Positions 17,783-26,305 of a DNA stretch of 64,000 bases are shown in pieces. The notes beneath the pieces were generated by a model that did not search any database, had not been told where the DNA came from, and saw nothing but the letters and a program-made list of their open reading frames with translations. Within the stretch, counting starts at the first letter, position 1, and each line of letters begins with the position of its first letter. The position numbers were made by a program, and so were the translations under genes. Source of the DNA: Luteibacter anthropi. GTDB taxonomy: Bacteria > Pseudomonadota > Gammaproteobacteria > Xanthomonadales > Rhodanobacteraceae. The stretch covers positions 273,462 to 337,461 of the forward strand of contig NZ_JAARLZ010000006.1 of the NCBI RefSeq assembly GCF_011759365.1, given 5' to 3'.

Positions 17783-18666
17783 GACCTGACGCTCTCGGGC
17801 GATGACAGCGGCGCCGGATGACGGGGTGCGGCGGCCTCCATGGCCGTTGCCGGCAATGCGGCCATGCGGAGGTTCATCAGCAGGGGAAACGCGACAAGAA
17901 TGGGTGGATCGAGCAGGTCAACCGGCCGAAGGTGCAGCTGCAGCGGTATCGAGGTATCGGTGGGCCTGAGCGGACCGCACGCCGCCACCCCGGCGATCAA
18001 GGCGCGGTTGTCGAACGCTTCGCCGGGCTGAACGTGCTTGAGAGCCACGGCCAGTATGTAGAAAGGACCGATGCCTTCGGGAACGGGTAATGAAAAATGC
18101 CTGCTGCCGGCGAGAATCGTGCAGGCAAGCGGTGCTTCTTGTGGAATCGGCGACCCGAAGACGCCGGCGAACAGGTTGATGTCACCTTCATCGTGATCGA
18201 TCTGCCCCACGTAGGTCGCGCCGGAACCTCTGGCCACTGGCGCCGGCGGCACCTGGGCCGGCATCGCCGCACCGGACATCATCGAGATATAGGTTTCGCG
18301 AAAGCGGGCCGGTGACATGCCCACCAGCTGGGCGAAACGACTGGTGAACGTACCCAGGCTGGTGTAGCCGACATCGAGTGCGATGTCGAAAACGGCCAGG
18401 TCGGTGCGGATCAGCAGATCCTTGGCCAGCTCCAGGCGAAGAATGCCCAGGAAACGTGCGGGAGGAATGCCGGTCAGTCCCCGGAATACCCGCAGATAGT
18501 GGCAGGGGCTCATGCACGCCACGGCGGCCAGTTCGTCGAGGTCTACCTTGTGGTCCAGCCGGACGCGCATGTGCCGGATCGTTCGCCTGACGGCTTCCGC
18601 ATGGTTGCCGCTCCGGGAGGACCGCATCGCTGTGCTATCGCCTTCCATTTCCATGTGCATCTCCAT
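17779..18666 (-). CDS. AraC-family regulator inside the PKS operon
   Basis: About 291-295 residues. Unusually for AraC regulators, the double helix-turn-helix is N-terminal: VDLDELAAVACMSPCHYLRVFRGLTGIPPARFL, then DIALDVGYTSLGTFTSRFAQLVGMSPARFR. A C-terminal domain of about 150 residues (GATYVGQIDHDEGDINLFAGVFG...) is likely to sense a ligand. Four in-frame ATGs lie at 18666, 18660, 18654 and 18648; a GGAG spaced six bases supports 18654. The gene lies between unbL (51-base gap) and unbV (ATGA overlap), so it is made with the biosynthetic enzymes and is the obvious candidate to bind the repeats upstream of unbL. Confidence 0.9.
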   Translation of the reverse strand: MEMHMEMEGDSTAMRSSRSGNHAEAVRRTIRHMRVRLDHKVDLDELAAVACMSPCHYLRVFRGLTGIPPARFLGILRLELAKDLLIRTDLAVFDIALDVGYTSLGTFTSRFAQLVGMSPARFRETYISMMSGAAMPAQVPPAPVARGSGATYVGQIDHDEGDINLFAGVFGSPIPQEAPLACTILAGSRHFSLPVPEGIGPFYILAVALKHVQPGEAFDNRALIAGVAACGPLRPTDTSIPLQLHLRPVDLLDPPILVAFPLLMNLRMAALPATAMEAAAPRHPAPLSSPESVRS

Positions 18667-18717
18667 GGGAGAGAAATCACGATCAATGACGGACGCGGCG
18701 ATGCCGCGCAGACAAGG

Positions 18718-19686
18718 TCAGGCGACAAGATGTCCTGCGTGGTCGGGCCGCAGGGCCATGAGCTTGTCGCGAATACGCAATCGCCACGTCTCGTAGGCCG
18801 GCTGGTCGACCCGGTCAGGCGGAAGATCGCGTTGCGCCTGCTCGACCACCGATGATGCGGTGGTGGCGTCCACGCCACACAACGCAAGACATGCGCTTTC
18901 GGAATGCGGTTCGAGGTTGCCCGCGCGTACGCGGGCTTTCACTGCGAATGCGCTGCCTTGTGCCAGCCAGGGTGCATGTCTTCCTGCGCGCTGGCGTAAC
19001 CAGGCAAGGGCATCCATGTCGGCACCGCCGGCATAGGTGGCAGCCAGGCCGGCACCCGCCCACAGGTCGGCATGCCGGTGTGCCGGAAAATGCGATAACG
19101 ATGACGCCAGTGCCTCGACGTCCTGTCCGTCGACAAACCATAGGCTTCTACCCAGCCCCTGGTCGAATGCCCTGCGCGCATACCCGCGAACCCGTGCAGG
19201 TACCTGTCGCGGCGTTTCGATGGCTTTAGGCCAGTGGAAAAATCCCTGGTGAAACCCGTAGCCGTCGAGAGCCAGCCAGCGCAACAGGGGATCGAGCCGA
19301 TTCAGTCCCGCTCCGAGGCCGAATGGCAACCGGGCGTGCGCCCAGCCCGCACCGACGTAAGCCATGTATATGTGATCGCCGCCCCGGCTTTCGATAAAGG
19401 ACGCAAACCGGTTTCCGCCGAAAATGTGCAATCTGTCCATGAGGTAAAGCGCCATGGCGGCGCCCTCGTAGCCAAACCCCTTCATTTTCGGCGGCATGGC
19501 CTCGAGTTGTTCCAGCAGTGACGGCGTATCCGCAGCGTCCAGTGCGTGGTGATACCCGTGCAGGAAGCATGCGCCGATGTCCTCGATGCGTTGGCGCGCC
19601 TGCGGCGTCGCCACGCGAAATCCGCGACGTGCAACACGGATTTCCTCCGAGGAAATCCGCAGAAGCTTGCGTGGTATCGATCCCAT
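18718..19686 (-). CDS. unbL: Enediyne cassette protein UnbL (E3), DUF1702
   Basis: 322 residues, soluble, first gene of the operon. It matches the DUF1702 family found with PKSE genes: EIRVARRGF near the start, GFGYEGAAMALYLMDRL, the segment HIYMAYVGAGWAHARL, then LLRWLALDGYGFHQGFFHW and GLGRSLWFVDGQDV. The biochemical role is not established; in characterised clusters this family is part of the minimal warhead cassette. The ATG at 19686 has a strong GGAGG seven bases upstream. Longer in-frame extensions run into the promoter repeats and are unlikely. Confidence 0.9.
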   Translation of the reverse strand: MGSIPRKLLRISSEEIRVARRGFRVATPQARQRIEDIGACFLHGYHHALDAADTPSLLEQLEAMPPKMKGFGYEGAAMALYLMDRLHIFGGNRFASFIESRGGDHIYMAYVGAGWAHARLPFGLGAGLNRLDPLLRWLALDGYGFHQGFFHWPKAIETPRQVPARVRGYARRAFDQGLGRSLWFVDGQDVEALASSLSHFPAHRHADLWAGAGLAATYAGGADMDALAWLRQRAGRHAPWLAQGSAFAVKARVRAGNLEPHSESACLALCGVDATTASSVVEQAQRDLPPDRVDQPAYETWRLRIRDKLMALRPDHAGHLVA

Positions 19687-19942
19687 GACCGTCCTCCCCC
19701 GAGGATGGACGTTTCCCAACGTCCGTGATGAAGTAAGCACTTCAAGATCGCAAAATATTGCGTTCGCGGAGGCTACATGAAACGCTTTGGGCTCCGCAAT
19801 CGGGAAAATAACCCGCATATCGCAAAATAAAGCGATCAAATCGCAAGATCATCAAGATGGAAGAAAGCACCGCGCGGCAGGCATGGCTAGGCTGCAGCCA
19901 CACTCGCCACTGTCTGCAACCTCCATGACCGGAGATGCCACG
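19687..19942. promoter_or_regulatory. Divergent control region with ATCGCAAAAT repeats
   Basis: 256-base gap between the PKS operon and the divergent secreted/export genes. Three direct copies of ATCGCAA(A/G)AT lie at 19747-19756, 19819-19828 and 19840-19849; copies two and three are 21 bp apart, two helical turns. Copy one runs into TTGCG, and copy two is followed by AAGCGATC, giving partial inverted arms. The spacing and direct orientation suit an AraC-type activator dimer, and the region is locally AT-rich. Binding by the AraC protein encoded in the operon is inferred. Confidence 0.65.
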
Positions 19943-20659
19943 ATGAACCAAGCGTTCCTGAAAGGTGCTTTTGCCCTGGCCTGCATGCTGGCCCTCCCCG
20001 TCGCAACGGCGGCAGTGGACGTACAGCGTCCCGATGCGAATCGCTATCCGGCCAAGGGAGGCACGGAATACGAGCAATCGATCATCACCATCCCGCTATA
20101 CGCCGCAGGCAAGGCCGAGCCGGTGGAGATCCTCAAGCTCACGGCATTCATGCGTCTGGAGCGCGAAGCGCCTCGTACGAATGGACTGGGGCATCGGCAG
20201 GTGGAATTCACCATCGCCCAATGGGAGTTGATCGGCCATAGCAACTATCTCGATTCCGATGTGTTCTTCAAGCTCTCCGACGTTCCTGTACAGCCCAAGA
20301 GCCTGGTGATTTCCCTGACCGAGAAAGCCGATTACCCCGCCATGATCGTCTACAACGCGATCTACGACATCTACATCGGCAACAAGCTGGTCGCCAAGAA
20401 CCGGCCTGGCGTGGCTTTCGCCAAGAATGTGTTCGAGATCCCGCCGCGCAATATCAGCGTGGCTTTTTCCAAGCCGTTTACCGTTCCGGTCGATTCATTG
20501 ACCAGTGCCTCCGCCAGGAAGGCGGTCGGCCAGGCCGGGGGCGTCGAATTCTCCGACGGCACCTGTGAGGACATGTCACAGATCGAAAAATCGGTGTTCG
20601 ACAAGGGCATCGAGACCATCCAGGCAGCTCGTACGGCCGCAACGCCGGTCGATCGGTAA
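19943..20659 (+). CDS. Secreted protein of unknown function
   Basis: 238 residues. The signal peptide is MNQAFLKGAFALACMLALPVATAA. The mature part is a mixed beta protein (YEQSIITIPLYAAG, VEFTIAQWELIGHSNYLDSDVFFKLSD, AMIVYNAIYDIYIGNKLVAKNRPG). It has a single Cys and an Ala/Thr-rich C-terminus, and I recognise no family. ATG at 19943 has GGAG eight bases upstream. It heads the plus-strand run that diverges from the PKS operon across the repeat-bearing control region, so co-regulation is plausible. Confidence 0.85.
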   Translation: MNQAFLKGAFALACMLALPVATAAVDVQRPDANRYPAKGGTEYEQSIITIPLYAAGKAEPVEILKLTAFMRLEREAPRTNGLGHRQVEFTIAQWELIGHSNYLDSDVFFKLSDVPVQPKSLVISLTEKADYPAMIVYNAIYDIYIGNKLVAKNRPGVAFAKNVFEIPPRNISVAFSKPFTVPVDSLTSASARKAVGQAGGVEFSDGTCEDMSQIEKSVFDKGIETIQAARTAATPVDR

Positions 20660-20762
20660 ATCGCCGGGATGTTTCAGGTGGCGGGCGTGGCCTTGTGCCA
20701 CGTCCGCCTTTTGGCAGTAACGGCGATCCCTCCTGCGGGATGCCCGGACAAGGAGACATAGT

Positions 20763-21287
20763 GTGCCTATCGGTTCGGAAAAGGCGGCCCGGTCCGCGAA
20801 ATGGATAGCGGCAGCCTGCCTGGCGCTGTCGACCAGCGGCCATGCTGCAGCCGGTGGAACATTCACGATCGATAACGCGGCGTTCCTGGCCGGATGCTGG
20901 CAAGGGGAGGCAGGAGGCGCGAACATTCGCGAAACCTATACGGCACCGCAAGCCGGGTCCATGCTCGGCAACAGCCAGGTCGTAAGCAAGGGGAAAACCG
21001 ACTTCTTCGAGTTCATTCGCCTTGTCCAGACGCCCGATGGGGTCGAATACCGGCCTCTGCCCAATGCAAAGAGTGCCGCCTCGTTCAAGCTGGTGAAAGC
21101 CTCGGCCACCGAGGTGGTGTTCGAGAACGCCGCCAACGATTTTCCACAGCGCATCCTCTACGCGTTTGACGCGGGCAAGGGTCTCCTGACGGCACGTATC
21201 GAAAAGCTGGATGGCAGCAAGTCGGAGTCGTTCCCGATGAAGGCTGTCCCCTGTGGTGGAGAAGTCCATACCAGGGCATTGCGCTGA
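20763..21287 (+). CDS. Secreted DUF6265-like lipocalin-type protein
   Basis: 174 residues starting at GTG 20763, with AGGAG seven bases upstream. The N-terminal segment AAACLALSTSGHAAAG is a signal peptide. The mature domain begins FLAGCWQGEAGGANIRETYTAPQAGSMLG and includes FENAANDFPQRILYAF, the conserved NDFPQRIxY block of small beta-barrel proteins of the DUF6265 type. Function unknown; a hydrophobic ligand is possible from the fold. The second gene of the divergent run. Confidence 0.82.
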   Translation: MPIGSEKAARSAKWIAAACLALSTSGHAAAGGTFTIDNAAFLAGCWQGEAGGANIRETYTAPQAGSMLGNSQVVSKGKTDFFEFIRLVQTPDGVEYRPLPNAKSAASFKLVKASATEVVFENAANDFPQRILYAFDAGKGLLTARIEKLDGSKSESFPMKAVPCGGEVHTRALR

Positions 21288-21356
21288 GTCACGCGCCATG
21301 AAGCACCGGCGTGGCGGCATGCCGGTGAAATTCGACACGGGTACCTGGGGCCACGG

Positions 21357-22346
21357 ATGAAAAGCATCACCTGTCTTGGTCGTTTTGCTGCGTGCCTTCT
21401 GGCAGCGGGCGCATGTGCCGGCATGGCGACCGGCGTGCTCGCGGATGAGTTTCGTGTCGGCCCTCCCCATAAAGGGTGCCGCGCGGATGCAGCCAGGCGA
21501 AGCTATTGCTCGCCTGCCGAAGCGATGGCTGCCGCGAATGCCCGTCAGGGGCGCCACGTCATTCACCTTGCGGCCAAATCGATCTACACGCTGGAGCAGC
21601 CGGATCACGACGCCGAAGGAGGAAACGGGCTCCCCGCGGTGGCGACGCGCGTCGAGATCGACGGACATGGAGCGATCCTGGAGCGTGCCCGGGCTGCAGG
21701 TCAGCCGGCATTCCGCCTGCTGCGCGTCCTTCCCGGAGGGAATCTTACACTGCGCAATCTCACGCTTCGGGGCGGTGCGACGGGGCTTGGTTTCGACGGG
21801 GCGGCTGTCTGGAACATGGGCTCGCTCAGCGTGATCGGCTGCACCCTGGAAGATAACCACTCCGGTGATGATGGTGGCGCCATTCGCAGCGACGGCACGT
21901 TGCTCGTAGAGGATTCGGTTTTCCGGAGAAATTCCGCACTTGCCCAGGGAAGGGTCGGCGGTACGGGTGGCGTCGGCGGAGCCATCCAGACCCATACACA
22001 GTTCGGAAAAGGATATTCGCGCATCGAGCGTACCGTGTTCGAGGGAAACCAGGCCGATGCCAGCGGCGGTGCGCTCTGGTTGCTGGGCGACACGACGATC
22101 GTGCAGGCCACCCTCATCGGAAACAAGGCCGGTGAGCGCGGCGGGGGCATCATGAATTACGGCACCCTGGATATTCGCAAGTCGCGCATCGTGGATAACG
22201 ATGCGGTAGATGCCGGCGGTGGTCTTTATGCCTTTGGCGAGGCCCGGGTGACCGAAACGGAGATTACGGGTAATCGTGCCGGTTCGTCGTCCGATTGCGA
22301 CGGACACGTAAGCGGTTGCGTGGCGGACATCGGCCATGCGCGGTAA
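21357..22346 (+). CDS. Secreted right-handed beta-helix protein
   Basis: 329 residues. A signal peptide ends near LADE. The N-terminal YCSPAEAMAAANARQG segment resembles the start of CSLREA/polymorphic outer membrane repeat proteins. It is followed by regular turns (LTLRNLTLRGGATGLGF, GGAIRSDGTLLVEDSVFRRN, SGGALWLLGDTTIVQATLIGNKAGERGGGIMNYG) typical of a parallel beta-helix. No catalytic triad of a polysaccharide lyase is evident. Extracellular or periplasmic. It lies between the DUF6265-like gene and the LRR gene. Confidence 0.83.
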   Translation: MKSITCLGRFAACLLAAGACAGMATGVLADEFRVGPPHKGCRADAARRSYCSPAEAMAAANARQGRHVIHLAAKSIYTLEQPDHDAEGGNGLPAVATRVEIDGHGAILERARAAGQPAFRLLRVLPGGNLTLRNLTLRGGATGLGFDGAAVWNMGSLSVIGCTLEDNHSGDDGGAIRSDGTLLVEDSVFRRNSALAQGRVGGTGGVGGAIQTHTQFGKGYSRIERTVFEGNQADASGGALWLLGDTTIVQATLIGNKAGERGGGIMNYGTLDIRKSRIVDNDAVDAGGGLYAFGEARVTETEITGNRAGSSSDCDGHVSGCVADIGHAR

Positions 22347-22364
22347 CGAGTAAGTGGGGGCGCG

Positions 22365-22925
22365 ATGAAGCTATGGCGATGGATTGTCCTGGTGCCGTGC
22401 CTGCTGCCCGCCGTGGTCGCGCAGGCCCGCGGATGTGCAGAGGTTTCTTCCGGGCGCAGCGAAGCGGCACTGGCTGCCCTGCGGACGCAGGGTGCATCCA
22501 TCGAGTATCGCGACGAGTCAGATGGCCCCGGTAAGCTGATGATAAGCACGGACGGGCGCTGGCAGGGTGGGGATACCGGGCTGGCCGCGCTGAAGGAGGT
22601 TGCCGGGCTATACAAGGTCAGGCTGGGCGCAAACGTCACGGACCAGGGGCTTGCCGAAGTGGCGCAGATCTGCGGCCTGTCGTCGCTCGACGTGCATTCC
22701 GTGGCGGTGACTGACGCAGGTGTCCGTCACCTTGCGCCGTTGACCGGATTGCGGCGACTCAACCTCACTTATACGAAGGTGAGCGATGAAGGACTGCGTA
22801 CATTCGAGGGCTGGACCCGGCTCCAGTGGCTCGGCCTTTCCTATACGCGCGTGACACGTTCGGGCATCGAAGGCCTGAAACGCGTGCTGAAGCAGACGGT
22901 CATCGAAGGTAATCCGACTCATTAA
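22365..22925 (+). CDS. Secreted leucine-rich-repeat protein
   Basis: 186 residues. The signal peptide is MKLWRWIVLVPCLLPAVVAQA. It is followed by about four LRR units of the form LxxLxxLxLxxTxVTDxGxxxL (GLSSLDVHSVAVTDAGVRHLAPL, GLRRLNLTYTKVSDEGLRTF, RLQWLGLSYTRVTRSGIEGL). Probably a small periplasmic binding scaffold. It begins 18 bases after the beta-helix gene and precedes the NHL gene by about 30 bases, so it is part of a tight operon. Confidence 0.83.
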   Translation: MKLWRWIVLVPCLLPAVVAQARGCAEVSSGRSEAALAALRTQGASIEYRDESDGPGKLMISTDGRWQGGDTGLAALKEVAGLYKVRLGANVTDQGLAEVAQICGLSSLDVHSVAVTDAGVRHLAPLTGLRRLNLTYTKVSDEGLRTFEGWTRLQWLGLSYTRVTRSGIEGLKRVLKQTVIEGNPTH

Positions 22926-22956
22926 TCCGGCATCCCATAACGATGGAGGCAACGAC

Positions 22957-23973
22957 ATGGCAGATCCTGTACGTGCGATGCGTAAAAAGGCGATCCGATT
23001 CCTTCCGTGGCTCGTTGCAGGCATGGCGTTCGCCATGGCGGTTCCTGTCGTGGCCGTGGCGGCGGACAAACCGATTCTGGAATACCTTTACGGCTGGGGG
23101 CAGCCCGGAACGGGCACCGGACAGTTCCGGGCCGTGCGTGGTATCGCAGCCTACGATCGCAAGAGTATCAACCGCACGCTAATCGTCGTGGCCGATGGGG
23201 GCAGGGACATGCTCCGCTCGTATACATGGGACATGATGTTTATCGACAAGTGGGGCGAGGCCGGCAAGGATGCGGGACAGTTCCACGAGCCGCGTGGCGT
23301 GGCGGTCGACCCGGAAGGCAATATCATCGTGGCGGATTCCGCCAATCATCGCATCCAGAAAACGGCGATCGGTACCACGACCTTTCTGGAGAGGCCTGGC
23401 CTTCCCGTGATGCAGTTCGGTTCCCACGGAACGGGTAACGGGCAGTTCGACATGCCGACCGGTGTCGCCGTCGATGGTGATGGAAACATCCTGGTGGCGG
23501 ATACGCTCAATCATCGTATCCAGAAGTTCGATGCGAAAGGGAAATTTCTTGCCACCTGGGGCAGGCAAGGTAACGGAAATGGCATGCTGTTCATGCCGAC
23601 TTACCTTGCCATTGACCGCGCCGGGCATGTCTATGTAGCCGATAGCGGGAACAATCGTATCCAGGTGTTCGATGCACAGGGGAAGTATCTCTCCTCAATC
23701 GGGTCGGTTGGCAAGGAGCCGGGTCATTTTGCCGAGCCGAAGGGCATTGCACTCGATGCAAAGGGTAACCTGTGGGTGGTCGACCGCCGCAATCACCGCC
23801 TGCAGGCCTTTGCTCCGGATGGCCGCTCCATGGGCACATTCGGGAAGCAGGGGCCTGGCAACGGGGAGTTCAACTTTCCCGAAGATCTTGCCTTCGATTC
23901 CAGCGGCCGCCTTTTCGTGACCGACGGCATGAACGGGCGTATCCAGGTGTTCAAGCCCGTGCAGATGAACTGA
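22957..23973 (+). CDS. Secreted NHL-repeat beta-propeller
   Basis: 338 residues. The N-terminal hydrophobic segment (FLPWLVAGMAFAMAVPVVAVAAD) is a signal or anchor. NHL repeats follow, of the form PxGVAVDxDGNILVADTxNHRIQKF; four to six blades are visible from about residue 75 to 335. NHL propellers bind proteins or RNA, and in secreted form some have lyase activity; no catalytic residues are evident. The gene ends eight bases before the MMPL transporter start, implying translational coupling. Confidence 0.88.
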   Translation: MADPVRAMRKKAIRFLPWLVAGMAFAMAVPVVAVAADKPILEYLYGWGQPGTGTGQFRAVRGIAAYDRKSINRTLIVVADGGRDMLRSYTWDMMFIDKWGEAGKDAGQFHEPRGVAVDPEGNIIVADSANHRIQKTAIGTTTFLERPGLPVMQFGSHGTGNGQFDMPTGVAVDGDGNILVADTLNHRIQKFDAKGKFLATWGRQGNGNGMLFMPTYLAIDRAGHVYVADSGNNRIQVFDAQGKYLSSIGSVGKEPGHFAEPKGIALDAKGNLWVVDRRNHRLQAFAPDGRSMGTFGKQGPGNGEFNFPEDLAFDSSGRLFVTDGMNGRIQVFKPVQMN

Positions 23974-23980
23974 GGCGTCT

Positions 23981-26305
23981 GTGACACGGGAGTCCGCATC
24001 CGGCGCTTCCGGAACGGTCTACGCGCCGGTGCGGTTCGGCATTGAACGGTACCGGGTCGTTCTTCTGGCCGCGGGGCTGATTTTGCTCATGGCGTTACCT
24101 GGGCTGTGGCGTTTGGACCTTCGCCTTGACGGTCATGCCCTTGTCCCACCGGATGATCCGGCCGTCGCCATCGATGCCCAGATCAAGGAGCGTTTCTCCC
24201 AGGCGGATGCCATCGTCATATTCGTGGAGAGCCCCGGGCCGGAAGGAATTCTGAATACGGCATCACTGGCATTGGTCAGGAAAATCACGCTGGCCGTGCT
24301 CGACGAGCCGGATATTACTCGTCGTGACGTCAAGAGCCTTGCCACCGAGTCGCGCGATCGCGTCGCCTCGATGGACCTGTCGCCTTATCTTTCGACAGTG
24401 CCCGACACCGTCGCCGCCATGCAGGAACTGCGTGAGGATATCGAGGCAACGCCCATCCTCAAGGGAACGCTCGTGGCCCCCGACTATTCGGGGGCGAGCA
24501 TTGTCGTACAGGTTCCCCGGGGTGCCGACCGGGATAGTTTCTACGACAGGATCCGGGCGATTGTTGCGTCCATGGACACGGGGCACGATCGCTTGCACAT
24601 CGTGGGTGCGCCGGTTGCCGAAAGCCAGCTTGGCAATCACCTGCTCACCGATCTGGCCCGGCAACTGCCGGTATGCGGCGCTCTGCTTGTATGGATACTG
24701 TGGCTCGCGTTCCGGCGTGCCGGCGCCATTGCCGTCGTTTTCGCCCAGGTGGGTGCCTGCCTCCTGCTGACGTTCGGGCTCATGGGGTGGTCGGGGACGC
24801 CGTTGTATATCACCACCGCCGTACTCCCCGTGATCCTCTGCACGATGGGTGTCGCCAGCGAAGTGCACATGCTCGTCGCGTTGCAGAGAGACATTCCCGG
24901 GTGTCGGCCGGCAGGTGATGCCGAACTGGCCCTGGCAGTGATGTCTCACGTGCAGCGGCCAGTGGCGATCACGGTACTGACGACGGCCATCGGCTTTGCC
25001 TCGTTTGTGCTTTCCGATCTGCCGCCCGTGGTTTCGTTCGGCGTGTGGGCCACCCTGGGTACATTGTTTTCATTGGCGTGGTCTCTTCTTGTGACGCCTG
25101 CGCTCTATCGTGCGCTGGGCGTCCGACACCTCGATCGCCGTCTTCCCGCGGTGTACATGGAAGGGGCGATGGGCTGGATCGACCGGTGTACCCATGCCCG
25201 CATGGCGCCCCTGTGGACACTGGCCGTTGGTCTCGTGCTCGCGCTGGGTGTACTCCGGCTCCAGGTCCAGGATGGCTGGATAAGCGGTTTTTCCCGGGCG
25301 AGTGCCTTCCACCAGAGTATGGAGCGCGTCAACCGGTCCATGCTGGGCACCCATCTGCTTCAGGTGGAGCTGGACTTCCCCGGGCATACGCAGGCCCTGC
25401 ACGATCCCGGGGTCATCCAGGCCATCGGCAGGATGGAAGATGCCTTGCGAGTCACTGCGGGCGTGGGAGGGGTTACGGGTCCATATGGTCAGCTTTCAGG
25501 CGTGCGCTATCTCATGAATGGTCGCGCCGAAGGAAGCGACGTCGTTCGCGACGACCGTCGCGGCATACAGCGCCTGTGGCACCAGATGGGCGTCGGGCGC
25601 GGTGCGGACCGTCGCAGTGAAGTGGTCGACGAAGAAAGGCAGCGCGGCCTGCTTACCATCTATCTCAAGGATGCCAATTATCGCCAGACCGCCACCATCA
25701 TGACGCATGCCGGCGAGCTGGCAGGTACGTTGCTGGCCCCTATGGGAGGAAAGATACGTTTCGGTGGCGATGTAGCGGTCAGTCAGGCAACCATCGCCGC
25801 CAACGTGCGGAGCCAGCTGGTTTCCGTGGGATCTGGAATCCTCGCGTTGTTTGTTTTCCTTCTTGTCATCTTACGTCGTGTATCCGCGGCATGCTTCGCC
25901 GTACTACCCGTGACGGTCGCTTGCCTGGCGGTGCTGGGCACGATGGGGTGGCTGGGCATCCCGGTGGGCGTCGCCACGTCCATGTTCATTTCCATCACGC
26001 TGGGAATCGGTATCGATTTCCCGCTGCATCTTCTGGAATACGCGGATCGCGAGCGCCGCCGTGGCGTGGCCGATCCCGTGGCAAGCGCACGACGTGCGGT
26101 CGGCCCAGCCATCATCATCGACAGTATCGTGGTGGGTGCAGGATTCGGGGTGCTCGTGTTTTCACAGGTGCCCGCGAACGTCAGGCTCGGTGCACTCGTC
26201 GCCATTTCGGTGCTGGCAAGCTGCGCCTGTACGCTCATGCTGGCGCGAGACAGGCGCTCTTATCGCGCACGCCAGCAGACGAGCGTCGCCATCGGTCCCG
26301 GCTAG
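23981..26305 (+). CDS. MMPL/RND-superfamily exporter
   Basis: 774 residues with two RND halves: one membrane segment, a large periplasmic loop, then five or six membrane segments in each half. The second half includes VGVATSMFISITLGIGIDFPLHLLEYADRE, the conserved charged/polar transmembrane stretch used for proton coupling. It resembles the hopanoid transporter-type (HpnN) MMPL proteins. GTG at 23981 is chosen; GAGG lies seven bases upstream. It ends the divergent run, so the exported compound may be the polyene or lipid product of the linked PKS. Its stop codon overlaps that of the convergent ABC gene (CTAG). Confidence 0.88.
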   Translation: MTRESASGASGTVYAPVRFGIERYRVVLLAAGLILLMALPGLWRLDLRLDGHALVPPDDPAVAIDAQIKERFSQADAIVIFVESPGPEGILNTASLALVRKITLAVLDEPDITRRDVKSLATESRDRVASMDLSPYLSTVPDTVAAMQELREDIEATPILKGTLVAPDYSGASIVVQVPRGADRDSFYDRIRAIVASMDTGHDRLHIVGAPVAESQLGNHLLTDLARQLPVCGALLVWILWLAFRRAGAIAVVFAQVGACLLLTFGLMGWSGTPLYITTAVLPVILCTMGVASEVHMLVALQRDIPGCRPAGDAELALAVMSHVQRPVAITVLTTAIGFASFVLSDLPPVVSFGVWATLGTLFSLAWSLLVTPALYRALGVRHLDRRLPAVYMEGAMGWIDRCTHARMAPLWTLAVGLVLALGVLRLQVQDGWISGFSRASAFHQSMERVNRSMLGTHLLQVELDFPGHTQALHDPGVIQAIGRMEDALRVTAGVGGVTGPYGQLSGVRYLMNGRAEGSDVVRDDRRGIQRLWHQMGVGRGADRRSEVVDEERQRGLLTIYLKDANYRQTATIMTHAGELAGTLLAPMGGKIRFGGDVAVSQATIAANVRSQLVSVGSGILALFVFLLVILRRVSAACFAVLPVTVACLAVLGTMGWLGIPVGVATSMFISITLGIGIDFPLHLLEYADRERRRGVADPVASARRAVGPAIIIDSIVVGAGFGVLVFSQVPANVRLGALVAISVLASCACTLMLARDRRSYRARQQTSVAIGPG

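Noticed and set aside
20478..22337. 619-residue open frame on the minus strand
   Set aside because: It runs antisense over three plus-strand genes with signal peptides and recognisable folds; GC-rich third positions keep the antisense frame open.
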